NCBI RefSeq assembly: GCF_030555055.1
Contig: NZ_JAMOAO010000001.1
Coordinates: 3,038,001-3,102,000, forward strand
Direction: 5' to 3'
DNA from: Nocardiopsis sp. YSL2
Lineage (GTDB): Bacteria > Actinomycetota > Actinomycetes > Streptosporangiales > Streptosporangiaceae
Length of the DNA: 64,000 nucleotides
How positions within the stretch are numbered: the first letter of the stretch is position 1; the number at the start of each line of letters is the position of its first letter. The notes under the pieces were generated by a model. That model was not told the origin of the DNA. It worked only from the letters and a program-made list of their open reading frames with translations, and ran no database searches. A program made the translations under genes and the position numbers. Shown in pieces: positions 16,776 through 23,200 of the stretch.

Positions 16776-17441
16776 ATGCGGCAGAACAGACGTCACGGAA
16801 TCATCGCCGGAGCGGCACTGGGAGCGCTTCCCCTGCTCCTGTCCACGGGTTGCTCGTTCGACTTCAGCATCGGCGGCCCCGGCGCCGTCGACGCCGAGCA
16901 GGTCGCCGAACGCTCGAGCGAGATCCTGGCCGAGCAGGTCGGCGAGACTCCCGACGAGTTCACCTGCCCCGAGGACCTGCCCGCGGAGGTGGGTGCCGAG
17001 ATCCGCTGCGAGCTCACCCACGGCGGCGAGACCCTCGGGGTGACCGTCACGACGACCTCGGTCGAGGGGGGCGACGTCCAGTGGGACGTCGTGGTCGACG
17101 ACACCACCGGCGGCGACGCCGCGGGCGACGCCCCCGAGGAGGACACCGCGCCCGAAGAGGAGGCCGCCCCCGCGGGTGAGGCCTCCAACGGCAGTTCCAG
17201 CGGCGCGGCGAGTGGTGGCCAGGTCACCAACACGGAGGTCATCAACCAGTCGACCGCCGTGCTGGAGGCGGCAGGGCACTCCCCCGAGAACATGGTCTGC
17301 GACGGGATGTACCTCCTCGCGGAGGTGGGAGCCCAGCTGGGCTGCCAGTTCTCCGAGAACGGCGGTACCCGCTACATCACCGTCACGGTGACCTCCGTCG
17401 AGGGCAGCACCGTCATGTGGGACATCGAGTTCGACGAATAG
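16776..17441 (+). CDS. Lipoprotein with two DUF4333 domains
   Basis: 221 residues from ATG 16776 (CAGGAGG upstream). Lipobox LLSTGC, with Cys at residue 25. Domain 1 (about 33-110: FTCPEDLPAEVGAEIRCELT, then VTVTTTSVEGGDVQWDV) and domain 2 (about 150-220: MVCDGMYLLAEVGAQLGCQF, then ITVTVTSVEGSTVMWDI) are the same fold, each with a Cys pair, joined by an acidic Ala/Glu linker. DUF4333 proteins are cell-surface proteins of unknown function in actinomycetes. Two copies in one chain are less usual than one. Confidence 0.8.
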   Translation: MRQNRRHGIIAGAALGALPLLLSTGCSFDFSIGGPGAVDAEQVAERSSEILAEQVGETPDEFTCPEDLPAEVGAEIRCELTHGGETLGVTVTTTSVEGGDVQWDVVVDDTTGGDAAGDAPEEDTAPEEEAAPAGEASNGSSSGAASGGQVTNTEVINQSTAVLEAAGHSPENMVCDGMYLLAEVGAQLGCQFSENGGTRYITVTVTSVEGSTVMWDIEFDE

Positions 17442-17458
17442 GCCCGCGCGCCGGCGCA

Positions 17459-17521
17459 CTGCCGGGGTGGGTGCGGCGGCATGTCCCGTACGCGGGTCAG
17501 GCCGTGCGCTCGCCCCGGCAG
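17459..17521. terminator. Possible hairpin downstream of the lipoprotein gene
   Basis: ACTGCCGGGG and CCCCGGCAGT arms separated by about 43 bases. The loop is long, so a terminator role is uncertain. Confidence 0.35.
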
Positions 17522-17580
17522 TACGCCGCGGTGCGGTCGGACGACACGGGACCGACGCGGCTGAGCCGGGGGGTCCCTGC

Positions 17581-17759
17581 GGGAGCTGATGAACAGGATG
17601 GGGCACTCCAGTCCCCGGGCGGCGATGATCTACCTTCACGCCCGGGACGAACGTGCTCAGGAGGTGGCGGACCGGCTGGGGGAGAGGGCGGCCGAGGAAC
17701 TGCGGCGAACCTGTGCGGACGACGGCGGCGATCCGCCCTCGGCGGGTGCTCCGGTCTGA
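17581..17759 (+). pseudogene. Integrase 3'-end relic from a second element
   Basis: The last 59 codons of a tyrosine integrase, including the catalytic GHSS and Tyr region (MGHSSPRAAMIYLHARDERA), nearly identical to the C-terminus of the intact integrase at 28294-29442; I see two residue differences. Homology begins abruptly at 17581 and continues past the stop into the att region at the same offset. It is the att-proximal end of an earlier or tandem copy of a closely related element whose remainder is gone. Confidence 0.88.
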
Positions 17760-17763
17760 GCAT

Positions 17764-17785
17764 CGGGCACGTATGTGGCACGGCG
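17764..17785. repeat. Putative integrase arm-type site, relic copy
   Basis: CGGGCACGTA followed by a degenerate second half (TGTGGCACGGCG), the same position relative to the relic stop as in the intact element. Confidence 0.45.
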
Positions 17786-17813
17786 ACCTGGACGGAGCCC
17801 CGGAAAGCAGTTC

Positions 17814-17848
17814 GGCCAGGTGTTCGGAAAACCCCGAACTACCTGGCC
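17814..17848. terminator. Hairpin between relic integrase and att repeat
   Basis: GGCCAGGTGTTCGG pairs with CCGAACTACCTGGCC with one bulge. The counterpart at 29495 differs in sequence in the inner stem but keeps pairing potential. Confidence 0.6.
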
Positions 17849-17858
17849 TTATTCATGC

Positions 17859-17903
17859 GTGGAGCGGATGACGGGAATCGAACCCGCGTTATCAGCTTGG
17901 GAA
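17859..17903. repeat. Left attachment repeat (tRNA-Gly 3' half)
   Basis: 45 bases identical to 29540-29584, beginning GTGGAGCGGATGACG and ending at TTGGGAA, which is the 3' half of tRNA-Gly up to the anticodon loop on the minus strand. Beyond 17903 the sequence departs from the tRNA, so this copy is not a functional tRNA. Confidence 0.93.
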
Positions 17904-18005
17904 TTCGAGGCCGTGGAATCCGGCTGATCTGCGAACCCTTGACCTGGGCCACAGCGGGCGATCAGCGTCTGAGTGACCGTGAGTCCCCCTCCGTCGCCTC
18001 CCTGA

Positions 18006-18027
18006 CGGGCACGTATCGGGCACGGCG
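18006..18027. repeat. Putative integrase arm-type site, left arm
   Basis: CGGGCACGTAT then CGGGCACGGCG, an 11-bp direct repeat, about 100 bases inside the left core. A matching pair lies at 29447 on the other side of attP. Confidence 0.5.
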
Positions 18028-18371
18028 TCAGTGACGGGTCTTGCTCACGGATGGGCGGACGGATGCGCCTGCGGGGCCGGCGCGTTCGCACCCACGTTAC
18101 GCCCCGATTCAGCAACCCCGGATGGTCCTTCACCACGGTTCCGATCCCGCATGGGTTCTGGCGCGATCGGCCTGTACCCCCGCACGTCCTGTGTCGCGCC
18201 AGGTTCCATGCGGGCCCGGGGGGTCCAGGGGGCACGGCCCCTTGGTACCACCAGACCCTGACTGGGTCCGCTGATCGCGTGCGGTCGCTTCATAGAGACA
18301 AGAGGATGCGGCTGCCGACCGAGCGAGGGACCGGGCGGCAGCCCGCAGCCCTCGCCGGGCGGCGAGCCGCC

Positions 18372-18393
18372 GCGACGGCGCTTGCGCCGTCGC
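18372..18393. terminator. Perfect 10-bp hairpin
   Basis: GCGACGGCGC and GCGCCGTCGC around TT. It is downstream of the minus-strand DUF2335 gene and probably was the terminator of the XRE-A gene before the low-GC cassette was inserted. Confidence 0.65.
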
Positions 18394-18410
18394 CTTGATC
18401 CCATACAGCC

Positions 18411-18424
18411 CAACTCGGCAATAA
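18411..18424. repeat. 14-bp direct repeat flanking low-GC cassette, left copy
   Basis: CAACTCGGCAATAA, identical to 19426-19439. The base composition drops sharply immediately to its right. Confidence 0.8.
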
Positions 18425-18449
18425 TTTTTTAGACGCTCTCTGAATGTTA

Positions 18450-18974
18450 TTATTTGTCCAATTCTTCATCGTCTGCAGCCTCACTCCCTTCTTTTTTCCT
18501 TGAGCTAAATTGCCCAGTAACAAAGACGGCTGCGAGCGCAACCAAAACGGCCGAGGCCAGCCCAACGGCCGCTGTAGGGTGGCCAAGAAAGACAAGGATT
18601 GCGGAAAGGGAAATTACAAGGATGACAGACGTCATCCCGTACCGCTGGCCCCTTTTTGCTATTTCAAATGGCATCCTTGAATCAACTTCATCGATCCGGT
18701 GTCGATGCTTTTGTTCAGATTCAGCCATGGAAACGATGCGGTCAGCAAGGCCGGGAAGAATTTCATCGTATTCGCGGAGGATCGATGGTTGCGGAAGAGG
18801 TCCGCTCGTCTCCACGATAGTTCTTCTGACGATCTGGCGTATTTTTTTCGCTTGAGGGTCGAGCAGTTCGGCTTCCTCAAGTTCCTCCGAATCCTGAGGA
18901 AGTTCGAGCGCCGCCTCCTCCTCGCCTGAGGATTTTCCCTTGTCGCTAGATTCTGAATCGTCCTGCATGACCAC
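18450..18974 (-). CDS. DUF2335 family membrane protein
   Basis: 174 residues. An acidic N-terminus (about 1-40) leads to the DUF2335 core: SGPLPQPSILREYDEILPGL, AEREQ-type helix (SMAESEQKHRHRIDE), then two membrane helices (about 116-155, VILVISLSAILVFLGHPTA and LASAVLVALAAVFVTGQF) and a charged tail. The function is unknown; the family is a small predicted membrane protein often found in accessory DNA. Codon use is low-GC and unlike all neighbours, indicating transfer. Preceded 5 bases upstream by the 65-aa gene, so the two form an operon. Confidence 0.8.
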   Translation of the reverse strand: MVMQDDSESSDKGKSSGEEEAALELPQDSEELEEAELLDPQAKKIRQIVRRTIVETSGPLPQPSILREYDEILPGLADRIVSMAESEQKHRHRIDEVDSRMPFEIAKRGQRYGMTSVILVISLSAILVFLGHPTAAVGLASAVLVALAAVFVTGQFSSRKKEGSEAADDEELDK

Positions 18975-18979
18975 CTATA

Positions 18980-19177
18980 TTACTTTTCACGAATCTTGCG
19001 ACTGGACTTTGATATCTCTTTTCCGACGATCACCCAATCCCCATTGATCTTTTTTGCATCTACCGATGAGGGTTTTTCGTGTGGTTTCTTCTTTCTTAGT
19101 GCCCTAACAGTGGTCTCGCCTCGAATGTCTAAGATGGACCCGATTCCAATGTTTCGAGGAGCATTTTTTCTTCCCAT
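18980..19177 (-). CDS. Small basic hypothetical protein (65 aa)
   Basis: Lys/Arg-rich soluble protein (RALRKKKPHEKPSS, then SSRKIREK at the end) with a short strand-rich middle (DWVIVGKEI). No family recognised. AGAGGG lies about 10 bases before the ATG. Its low GC matches the DUF2335 gene 5 bases downstream, so both arrived together. A nucleic-acid or membrane-lipid binding role is conceivable from charge only. Confidence 0.55.
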   Translation of the reverse strand: MGRKNAPRNIGIGSILDIRGETTVRALRKKKPHEKPSSVDAKKINGDWVIVGKEISKSSRKIREK

Positions 19178-19450
19178 GGTTCACCAGCCCTCTTCATTTT
19201 CCTGTTCCCATTCTATCTCATGAAATTCCAGCAGGGAAGTAGGTCGGGTGAGCCGAGTCCCACTCCTTCAAGAATCTCATCCACAGAGCCTTCTGCCACT
19301 ATATATGGGACTTCATGATGGAGCGTTGTCAAGATGTAGGGGTGGGTACCCCTGGATCTTGTGAGGACTGAGGGTATGGGTAGGGTCACTGCCGTGAGTT
19401 TTATCTTAATTCACACCACACGTCTCAACTCGGCAATAACCACGGGAGTA
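19178..19450. other. Promoter region of the low-GC cassette
   Basis: About 270 AT-richer bases between the XRE-A stop and the 65-aa gene, including the right 14-bp repeat. No gene seen; it probably carries the cassette's own promoter. Confidence 0.45.
19426..19439. repeat. 14-bp direct repeat flanking low-GC cassette, right copy
   Basis: CAACTCGGCAATAA, 11 bases past the XRE-A stop codon; GC-rich sequence resumes here. Confidence 0.8.
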
Positions 19451-20185
19451 TCACGCATCACCTGGATGCGCACCTTTCCAGGTGAGTTCGAAACTATGGA
19501 AATAAATTTCCAGTATGTCGAGAGATGAGGTTCGATGGACGTCGACCGTTGGACACTTGGCTGCCGGTAGGCCGTAGATGTGCTGGTTGACCAGTGCACG
19601 CTTTTCGGTCAAGTAGATGGAGTTGTACAACACGGTGGAGTGGAGCCGGATCTCGACGCCGTCGATATCTGTGAGTGGGCGGAGCAGGGTCAGAGCGTTG
19701 CGCGCTCGGGCCGCCAGCGCATCACCGATGCCTTCCTCTTCGCTGCGCCGCTTCACATGGGGCGAGTCCGGGTCTCCCAGCAGAATCCGAACCTTCACGC
19801 CATCGCGGGCTCGGGAGGCGAGAAGTTCCACCATGCCCGCATCGTCTGCGAAGAAGAGCCCGCTGTAGACCAGGATGCCGATCTCTTGCTCTGCTGAGCT
19901 GAACAGGTCCCACCACACTTCCCTGGGTACCTGCCAGCGGTGTGCATAGACACGTTTAACGTGCTCGGACCCGGGTGCGTGTGCTTCATCTTCTCGCCTG
20001 TTCTTTGGCCAGAGGGTGTTTTCGTCGGCCTGGAGAAGATCTGCCAGCGCCCAGCGGTGGCGAGGGTAAGGCCGTTGGCCGGAGAGCCATCGGCGGACGG
20101 TCTTGGGATCAACTCCAAGGTGAGCGGCTACGTCGGTCTCGGTGAGCTGGGATGCGGCCAGGGCATTGCGCAGTGCAGCGTTCAC
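19451..20185 (-). CDS. XRE-family regulator with DUF5919-like C-terminal domain, paralogue A
   Basis: 244 residues from GTG 20185, chosen because GGAGGA lies 8 bases upstream and the length then matches its 245-aa paralogue; a longer frame from 20320 lacks these supports. Residues about 1-60 form a Cro/C1-type helix-turn-helix (LTETDVAAHLGVDPKTVRRW). The C-terminal 170 residues (REVWWDLFSSAEQEIGILVY, VRILLGDPDSP, ALTLLRPLTDIDGVEIRLHS, TVLYNSIYLTEKRALVNQHI) are a phospholipase-D-like fold without HKD motifs, which I place in DUF5919 from memory. It may sense a ligand. It diverges from three coupled small genes. Confidence 0.8.
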   Translation of the reverse strand: MNAALRNALAASQLTETDVAAHLGVDPKTVRRWLSGQRPYPRHRWALADLLQADENTLWPKNRREDEAHAPGSEHVKRVYAHRWQVPREVWWDLFSSAEQEIGILVYSGLFFADDAGMVELLASRARDGVKVRILLGDPDSPHVKRRSEEEGIGDALAARARNALTLLRPLTDIDGVEIRLHSTVLYNSIYLTEKRALVNQHIYGLPAAKCPTVDVHRTSSLDILEIYFHSFELTWKGAHPGDA

Positions 20186-20364
20186 GTCGCGGTGTCCTCC
20201 GGTGTGCGGGGACCCGACGATAACAGAAGACGTCCCTAGACGTCCCTGTAGATGTCCGATACGTGGTACACATGTCCGCTTACTCAGAGCATCGTTTCCG
20301 CATGTGAGGGCCCGGCGCATCCTGCGATCCCGCTGGGCCGACCCGGACTGTTCCAGGGGACACC
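20186..20364. promoter_or_regulatory. Divergent control region of XRE-A
   Basis: Contains two tandem AGACGTCCCT units (20228-20247) and a related GATGTCC (20251-20257). The 15-mer CGTCCCTAGACGTCC at 20231-20245 matches 14 of 15 bases of a site upstream of paralogue B (23957), pointing to an XRE operator. Confidence 0.6.
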
Positions 20365-20601
20365 ATGCGGAACTTGATCACCCACCTTCGGACATGCGGA
20401 CCGACAGAGCGCCGACCTGTCACGCCCAGGACGTGCGACCGCCTGCCGTTCACTCCTGCGCCTCCGCCCTACGGGGTCGCGCCACGGGCGCAGATCGTCC
20501 GGCCGTACGTCCTGCACGCGAAGAAGCCGCGGCCGGCCGACCGCTCGACCCTCGGTCTGCAACTCCTTCTGGAGATCTCCCGAGAGGCGGTTGCCGCATG
20601 A
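20365..20601 (+). CDS. Small hypothetical AICE protein 1 (78 aa)
   Basis: First of three overlapping small genes. Basic, Pro/Arg-rich, no domain recognised. GGGGACACC precedes the ATG. Support comes mainly from the ATGA overlap with the next gene and from the clean divergent arrangement with XRE-A. Confidence 0.45.
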   Translation: MRNLITHLRTCGPTERRPVTPRTCDRLPFTPAPPPYGVAPRAQIVRPYVLHAKKPRPADRSTLGLQLLLEISREAVAA

Positions 20602-20927
20602 GCTTCCGATCTCCTCTCTGCGGCGAGGCCCGACTTGACGCCTCGGGGTTTCTACGCACCTGCCAGCGGGACCCCGGCCACACCGGTCACCATGAGGACA
20701 CCCGGGGCGACCGTTGGGAACCACCCGGCGTCGTCCTGGATCGGTTGCGCCGGCGGTGGGGGCGAAGCCATCGCATCGTGTGGACCGGGCGCTTCTGGGT
20801 GGCCACCGCCTACGACCGGTGTGCTCCCTGGCGCACCGAGATCGAGTACAGCCCCGAAGCACTGGAAGAGCGTCTGCGCACCCGGGGCGTTACTCCCGCC
20901 ATACCTTCGCAGAGGCGGCAGTCATGA
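20598..20927 (+). CDS. Small hypothetical AICE protein 2 (109 aa)
   Basis: Starts at the ATG overlapping the previous stop (ATGA). Contains a Cys/His cluster (CGEARLDASGFLRTCQRDPG then HTGHHED), typical of small hypothetical actinobacterial proteins with an L-C-x-G-H-type motif, then RIVWTGRFWVAT. The cluster may bind zinc. Function unknown. It overlaps the next gene by the same ATGA arrangement. Confidence 0.55.
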   Translation: MSFRSPLCGEARLDASGFLRTCQRDPGHTGHHEDTRGDRWEPPGVVLDRLRRRWGRSHRIVWTGRFWVATAYDRCAPWRTEIEYSPEALEERLRTRGVTPAIPSQRRQS

Positions 20928-21133
20928 CTCACCGCGACCGAACGCCCGAGGTGGACCCGATCCCGGACGGACTCACCGCCAGGGAACGGCGGGCTGTCGA
21001 GCGCCAGGGCGAGGTGATCGCCGTGCAACAGGAGTGGGGAGCGCCACCGCTGAGTGAGTCCGACTATGAGTACGGGGACTGTGTCTCGCCTCTGCCTCCG
21101 GAGCCGGATCTGCACGCCCCTCGCCCATACTGA
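20924..21133 (+). CDS. Small hypothetical AICE protein 3 (69 aa)
   Basis: Starts at an ATGA overlap. Acidic and Pro-rich, with a helical centre (GLTARERRAVERQGEVIAVQ). No family recognised. It ends 65 bases before the GntR regulator, so the four genes may form one operon. Confidence 0.5.
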   Translation: MTHRDRTPEVDPIPDGLTARERRAVERQGEVIAVQQEWGAPPLSESDYEYGDCVSPLPPEPDLHAPRPY

Positions 21134-21198
21134 TGTCCTGGAAACGTTGTCCTGATCGTGGACAAGGTTGATCGCCGTTCTGCCTCGGAGGAACCCGC

Positions 21199-21684
21199 TT
21201 GAGCTCGCGCACCCATTGGGGGACCTACCACCAGATCGCGGACGCCCTGCGGTCCCGCATCGACAGTGGAGAGTTCGCGCCTGGGGGAGCCCTGCCCTCT
21301 GAGGCGGCCCTCGGTGAAGAGTTCGGAGTCGCGCGAACCACCGTGCGCCGGGCTCTGGCCACCTTGGAGAAGGAGCGGCTGATCAAAGCACTCCCAGGAA
21401 CAGGGCGAGTCGTGTGCACCGCTGATGAACGCGCAAGTGCCGGCGTTGACTCGGCGCCTCCGGCCCAGTACCGGCGCATCGCCTCCGACCTCAGGGAACG
21501 GATCACCAGCGGGGAACTGGCTCCCGGTGATGCCCTACCTAGTGAGGCCGCACTCGTCCGGGAGTACGAGGTATCCCGGGGTACCGCTCGTCAAGCCCTG
21601 TCCGAACTGGAGGGGACCGGGCTCGTCGTCGTCGTGCACGGTAAGGGCCGGTTCGTTATGAGGGCCGAAACGACCGACGGCTAG
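21199..21684 (+). CDS. Regulator made of two tandem GntR-type winged helices
   Basis: 161 residues from TTG 21199, with GGAGGA 6 bases upstream. Residues 8-72 (YHQIADALRSRIDSGEFAPG, GVARTTVRRALATLEKERLI) and 89-155 (YRRIASDLRERITSGELAPG, EVSRGTARQALSELEGTGLV) are two complete GntR DNA-binding domains. No effector domain is present. pSAM2 has a GntR regulator (KorSA) that restrains pra expression; this gene is the positional equivalent. A built-in duplicate could let one monomer contact both halves of a dyad operator. Confidence 0.85.
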   Translation: MSSRTHWGTYHQIADALRSRIDSGEFAPGGALPSEAALGEEFGVARTTVRRALATLEKERLIKALPGTGRVVCTADERASAGVDSAPPAQYRRIASDLRERITSGELAPGDALPSEAALVREYEVSRGTARQALSELEGTGLVVVVHGKGRFVMRAETTDG

Positions 21685-21694
21685 CCTGGTACAT

Positions 21695-22246
21695 GTGAGA
21701 CATGTTCACTGGGCGCGGGATCTCGCGCGAGAACTGCTCGAACGACCGCTTCCCCGACGCTGGGCGCACTCCCAGGGGGTAGCGGAACAGGCGCGTTCCC
21801 TGCGGGCCGTGCTCGGTGATGACGCCGACTTGGTGGAAGCCTCTGCCTGGTTGCATGACATCGGGTACTCACCGGATCTGGCGACCACGGGCTTCCATCC
21901 TCTCGACGGTGCGCGGTACTTGCGCGAGGTCCAGGAGGCCGACGAAGGTCTGTGCTCCTTGGTGGCCTACCACTCCTGCGCTGTGGTCGAAGCTGAGGAA
22001 CGCGGCTTGCTCGCTCCTCTCAAGGACGAGTTCGCCGCTCCTCCGGGAGATCTGTTGGACGCGCTCACCTACTCCGACATGACCACGGGGCCGGACGGCG
22101 TCCATCTGCCTGTCGAGCGTCGGCTGTCGGAGATTCTGGAACGCTACGCGCCTGAGGACCTGGTTCACCGCTCCATCACGCGCTCCTCGCCGCTGCTGAC
22201 GGCGTCGGTGCGCTCCGTCGAACAACGCCTGGCCGAGGTGCGTTGA
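21695..22246 (+). CDS. HD-domain phosphohydrolase-like protein
   Basis: 183 residues from GTG 21695, 10 bases after the GntR stop. HD-superfamily metal site: RRWAHSQGVAEQA (first His near residue 25), then SAWLHDIGYSPDL (HD near residue 54) and a later VAYHSCAVVE and TYSDMTTG (Asp). The family hydrolyses phosphate esters or nucleotides; HD proteins are common AICE cargo, but the substrate is unknown here. Confidence 0.8.
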   Translation: MRHVHWARDLARELLERPLPRRWAHSQGVAEQARSLRAVLGDDADLVEASAWLHDIGYSPDLATTGFHPLDGARYLREVQEADEGLCSLVAYHSCAVVEAEERGLLAPLKDEFAAPPGDLLDALTYSDMTTGPDGVHLPVERRLSEILERYAPEDLVHRSITRSSPLLTASVRSVEQRLAEVR

Positions 22247-22250
22247 CCGT

Positions 22251-22724
22251 TCATCCGATGTGGGTGGGGCCTCCGCTGAGGAAGTGGTCCACGCGTAGGC
22301 GCATGGAGCGGTCCATCTGGTAACCGCCCAGTTCGTTCTTGGGCACCCACACGACTTCCTTCGACTCGTCGCTCGGCGTGGGCTCGCCTTCGAGGGGGCG
22401 GGCGGTGAAGGCGATGGAGAACTCCTGCCGGGCCTCACCGTCGCTCGTGTAGAAGATGATGTGCTTCGGGTCGCTGTAGATCCCGGCGATTCCGGTGATC
22501 TCGCAGGTGATCCCGGTTTCCTCCAGGGTCTCCCGCACGGCGGCCTGTGGCACGGACTCGCCCAGGTCCACCGCGCCCCCGGGCACGGCCCAGTTGCCGT
22601 TGTCGGTGCGGCAGATCATCAGGACTTCGTCGCGCTCGTTGACGACGAACACGTTCACTGACGGGACGAGGCTGTTCGCGGTCGGCGCCTCGGGGTCGTC
22701 GTAGTAGTCGATCCGCTTTCCCAC
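22251..22724 (-). CDS. NUDIX hydrolase (candidate Pif-like immunity factor)
   Basis: 157 residues from GTG 22724, which has GGGAG 7 bases upstream and lies 4 bases after the Clp-N stop; a longer frame exists but overlaps that gene. Complete Nudix box GGAVDLGESVPQAAVRETLE followed by ETGI (about residues 50-73). The family hydrolyses nucleoside diphosphates linked to another moiety. In pSAM2 the NUDIX protein Pif gives entry exclusion; this gene may do the same, but that is inference from context. Confidence 0.85.
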   Translation of the reverse strand: MGKRIDYYDDPEAPTANSLVPSVNVFVVNERDEVLMICRTDNGNWAVPGGAVDLGESVPQAAVRETLEETGITCEITGIAGIYSDPKHIIFYTSDGEARQEFSIAFTARPLEGEPTPSDESKEVVWVPKNELGGYQMDRSMRLRVDHFLSGGPTHIG

Positions 22725-22728
22725 GCAT

Positions 22729-23184
22729 CTACTCCCGGATGTGGTTCGATCGGTCGGCACAGACCCGGTTCACCTGTTCACGCACCAACTCAGGGGGAGC
22801 GCCGAGTCCGCTTAGCAGGGAAACCGCCGGACCGTGGCCATCGTGGAGCAAGCCGAGCAACAGATGCTCCGCACCGATGTGGTTGTGCTGGAGCCGTATC
22901 GACTCGTGCAGGGACTGCTCCAATGTCTTCCTGGTCTCCGGGGTGAAGCGCAGATACCTCTTGAAGAGCCATCTGTTGCGGCCCCGAGTCCGGACCACCT
23001 CTGCTAGAACTATGTCGTGGTCGATCCCATGAGGGGCCAGTACACGGGCGGCGAATCCCGCGCTCTCCGCGAGTAGCCCAAGCAGTAGGTGCTCAGTTCC
23101 AATCTGCTTGTGCTTGAGGTCCTTCGCCGCTGCTTGAGACAGGACGACCACCCGACGCGCCTCGTCGTTGAACAGCTCGAACAT
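22729..23184 (-). CDS. Stand-alone Clp N-terminal-domain protein
   Basis: 151 residues from ATG 23184, with GGAG 8 bases upstream and 16 bases after the XRE-B stop. It contains the two repeats of the ClpA/ClpC N-domain: FELFNDEARRVVVLSQAAAK with IGTEHLLLGLLAE, and FTPETRKTLEQSLHESIRLQ with IGAEHLLLGLLHD. The AAA+ modules are absent. Free Clp-N proteins may act as adaptors or decoys that dock substrates on ClpC; the target here is unknown. The middle gene of an XRE-B, Clp-N, NUDIX operon. Confidence 0.85.
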   Translation of the reverse strand: MFELFNDEARRVVVLSQAAAKDLKHKQIGTEHLLLGLLAESAGFAARVLAPHGIDHDIVLAEVVRTRGRNRWLFKRYLRFTPETRKTLEQSLHESIRLQHNHIGAEHLLLGLLHDGHGPAVSLLSGLGAPPELVREQVNRVCADRSNHIRE

Positions 23185-23200
23185 GGTCGTCACTCCAGGG

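Larger units (their letters stand above)
17904..18424. other. Left-end non-coding region of the AICE
   Basis: About 520 bases with no convincing gene. It holds an arm-type repeat (18006), a strong hairpin (18372) and the left copy of the 14-bp repeat (18411). Confidence 0.6.

Noticed and set aside
17859..17903. Second functional tRNA-Gly at the left end
   Set aside because: Only the 3' half is present; the sequence diverges in the anticodon loop and no 5' half follows.
20186..20320. N-terminal extension of XRE-A from an ATG at 20320
   Set aside because: It would read through the operator region; the GTG at 20185 has a consensus ribosome site and gives the same length as the paralogue.
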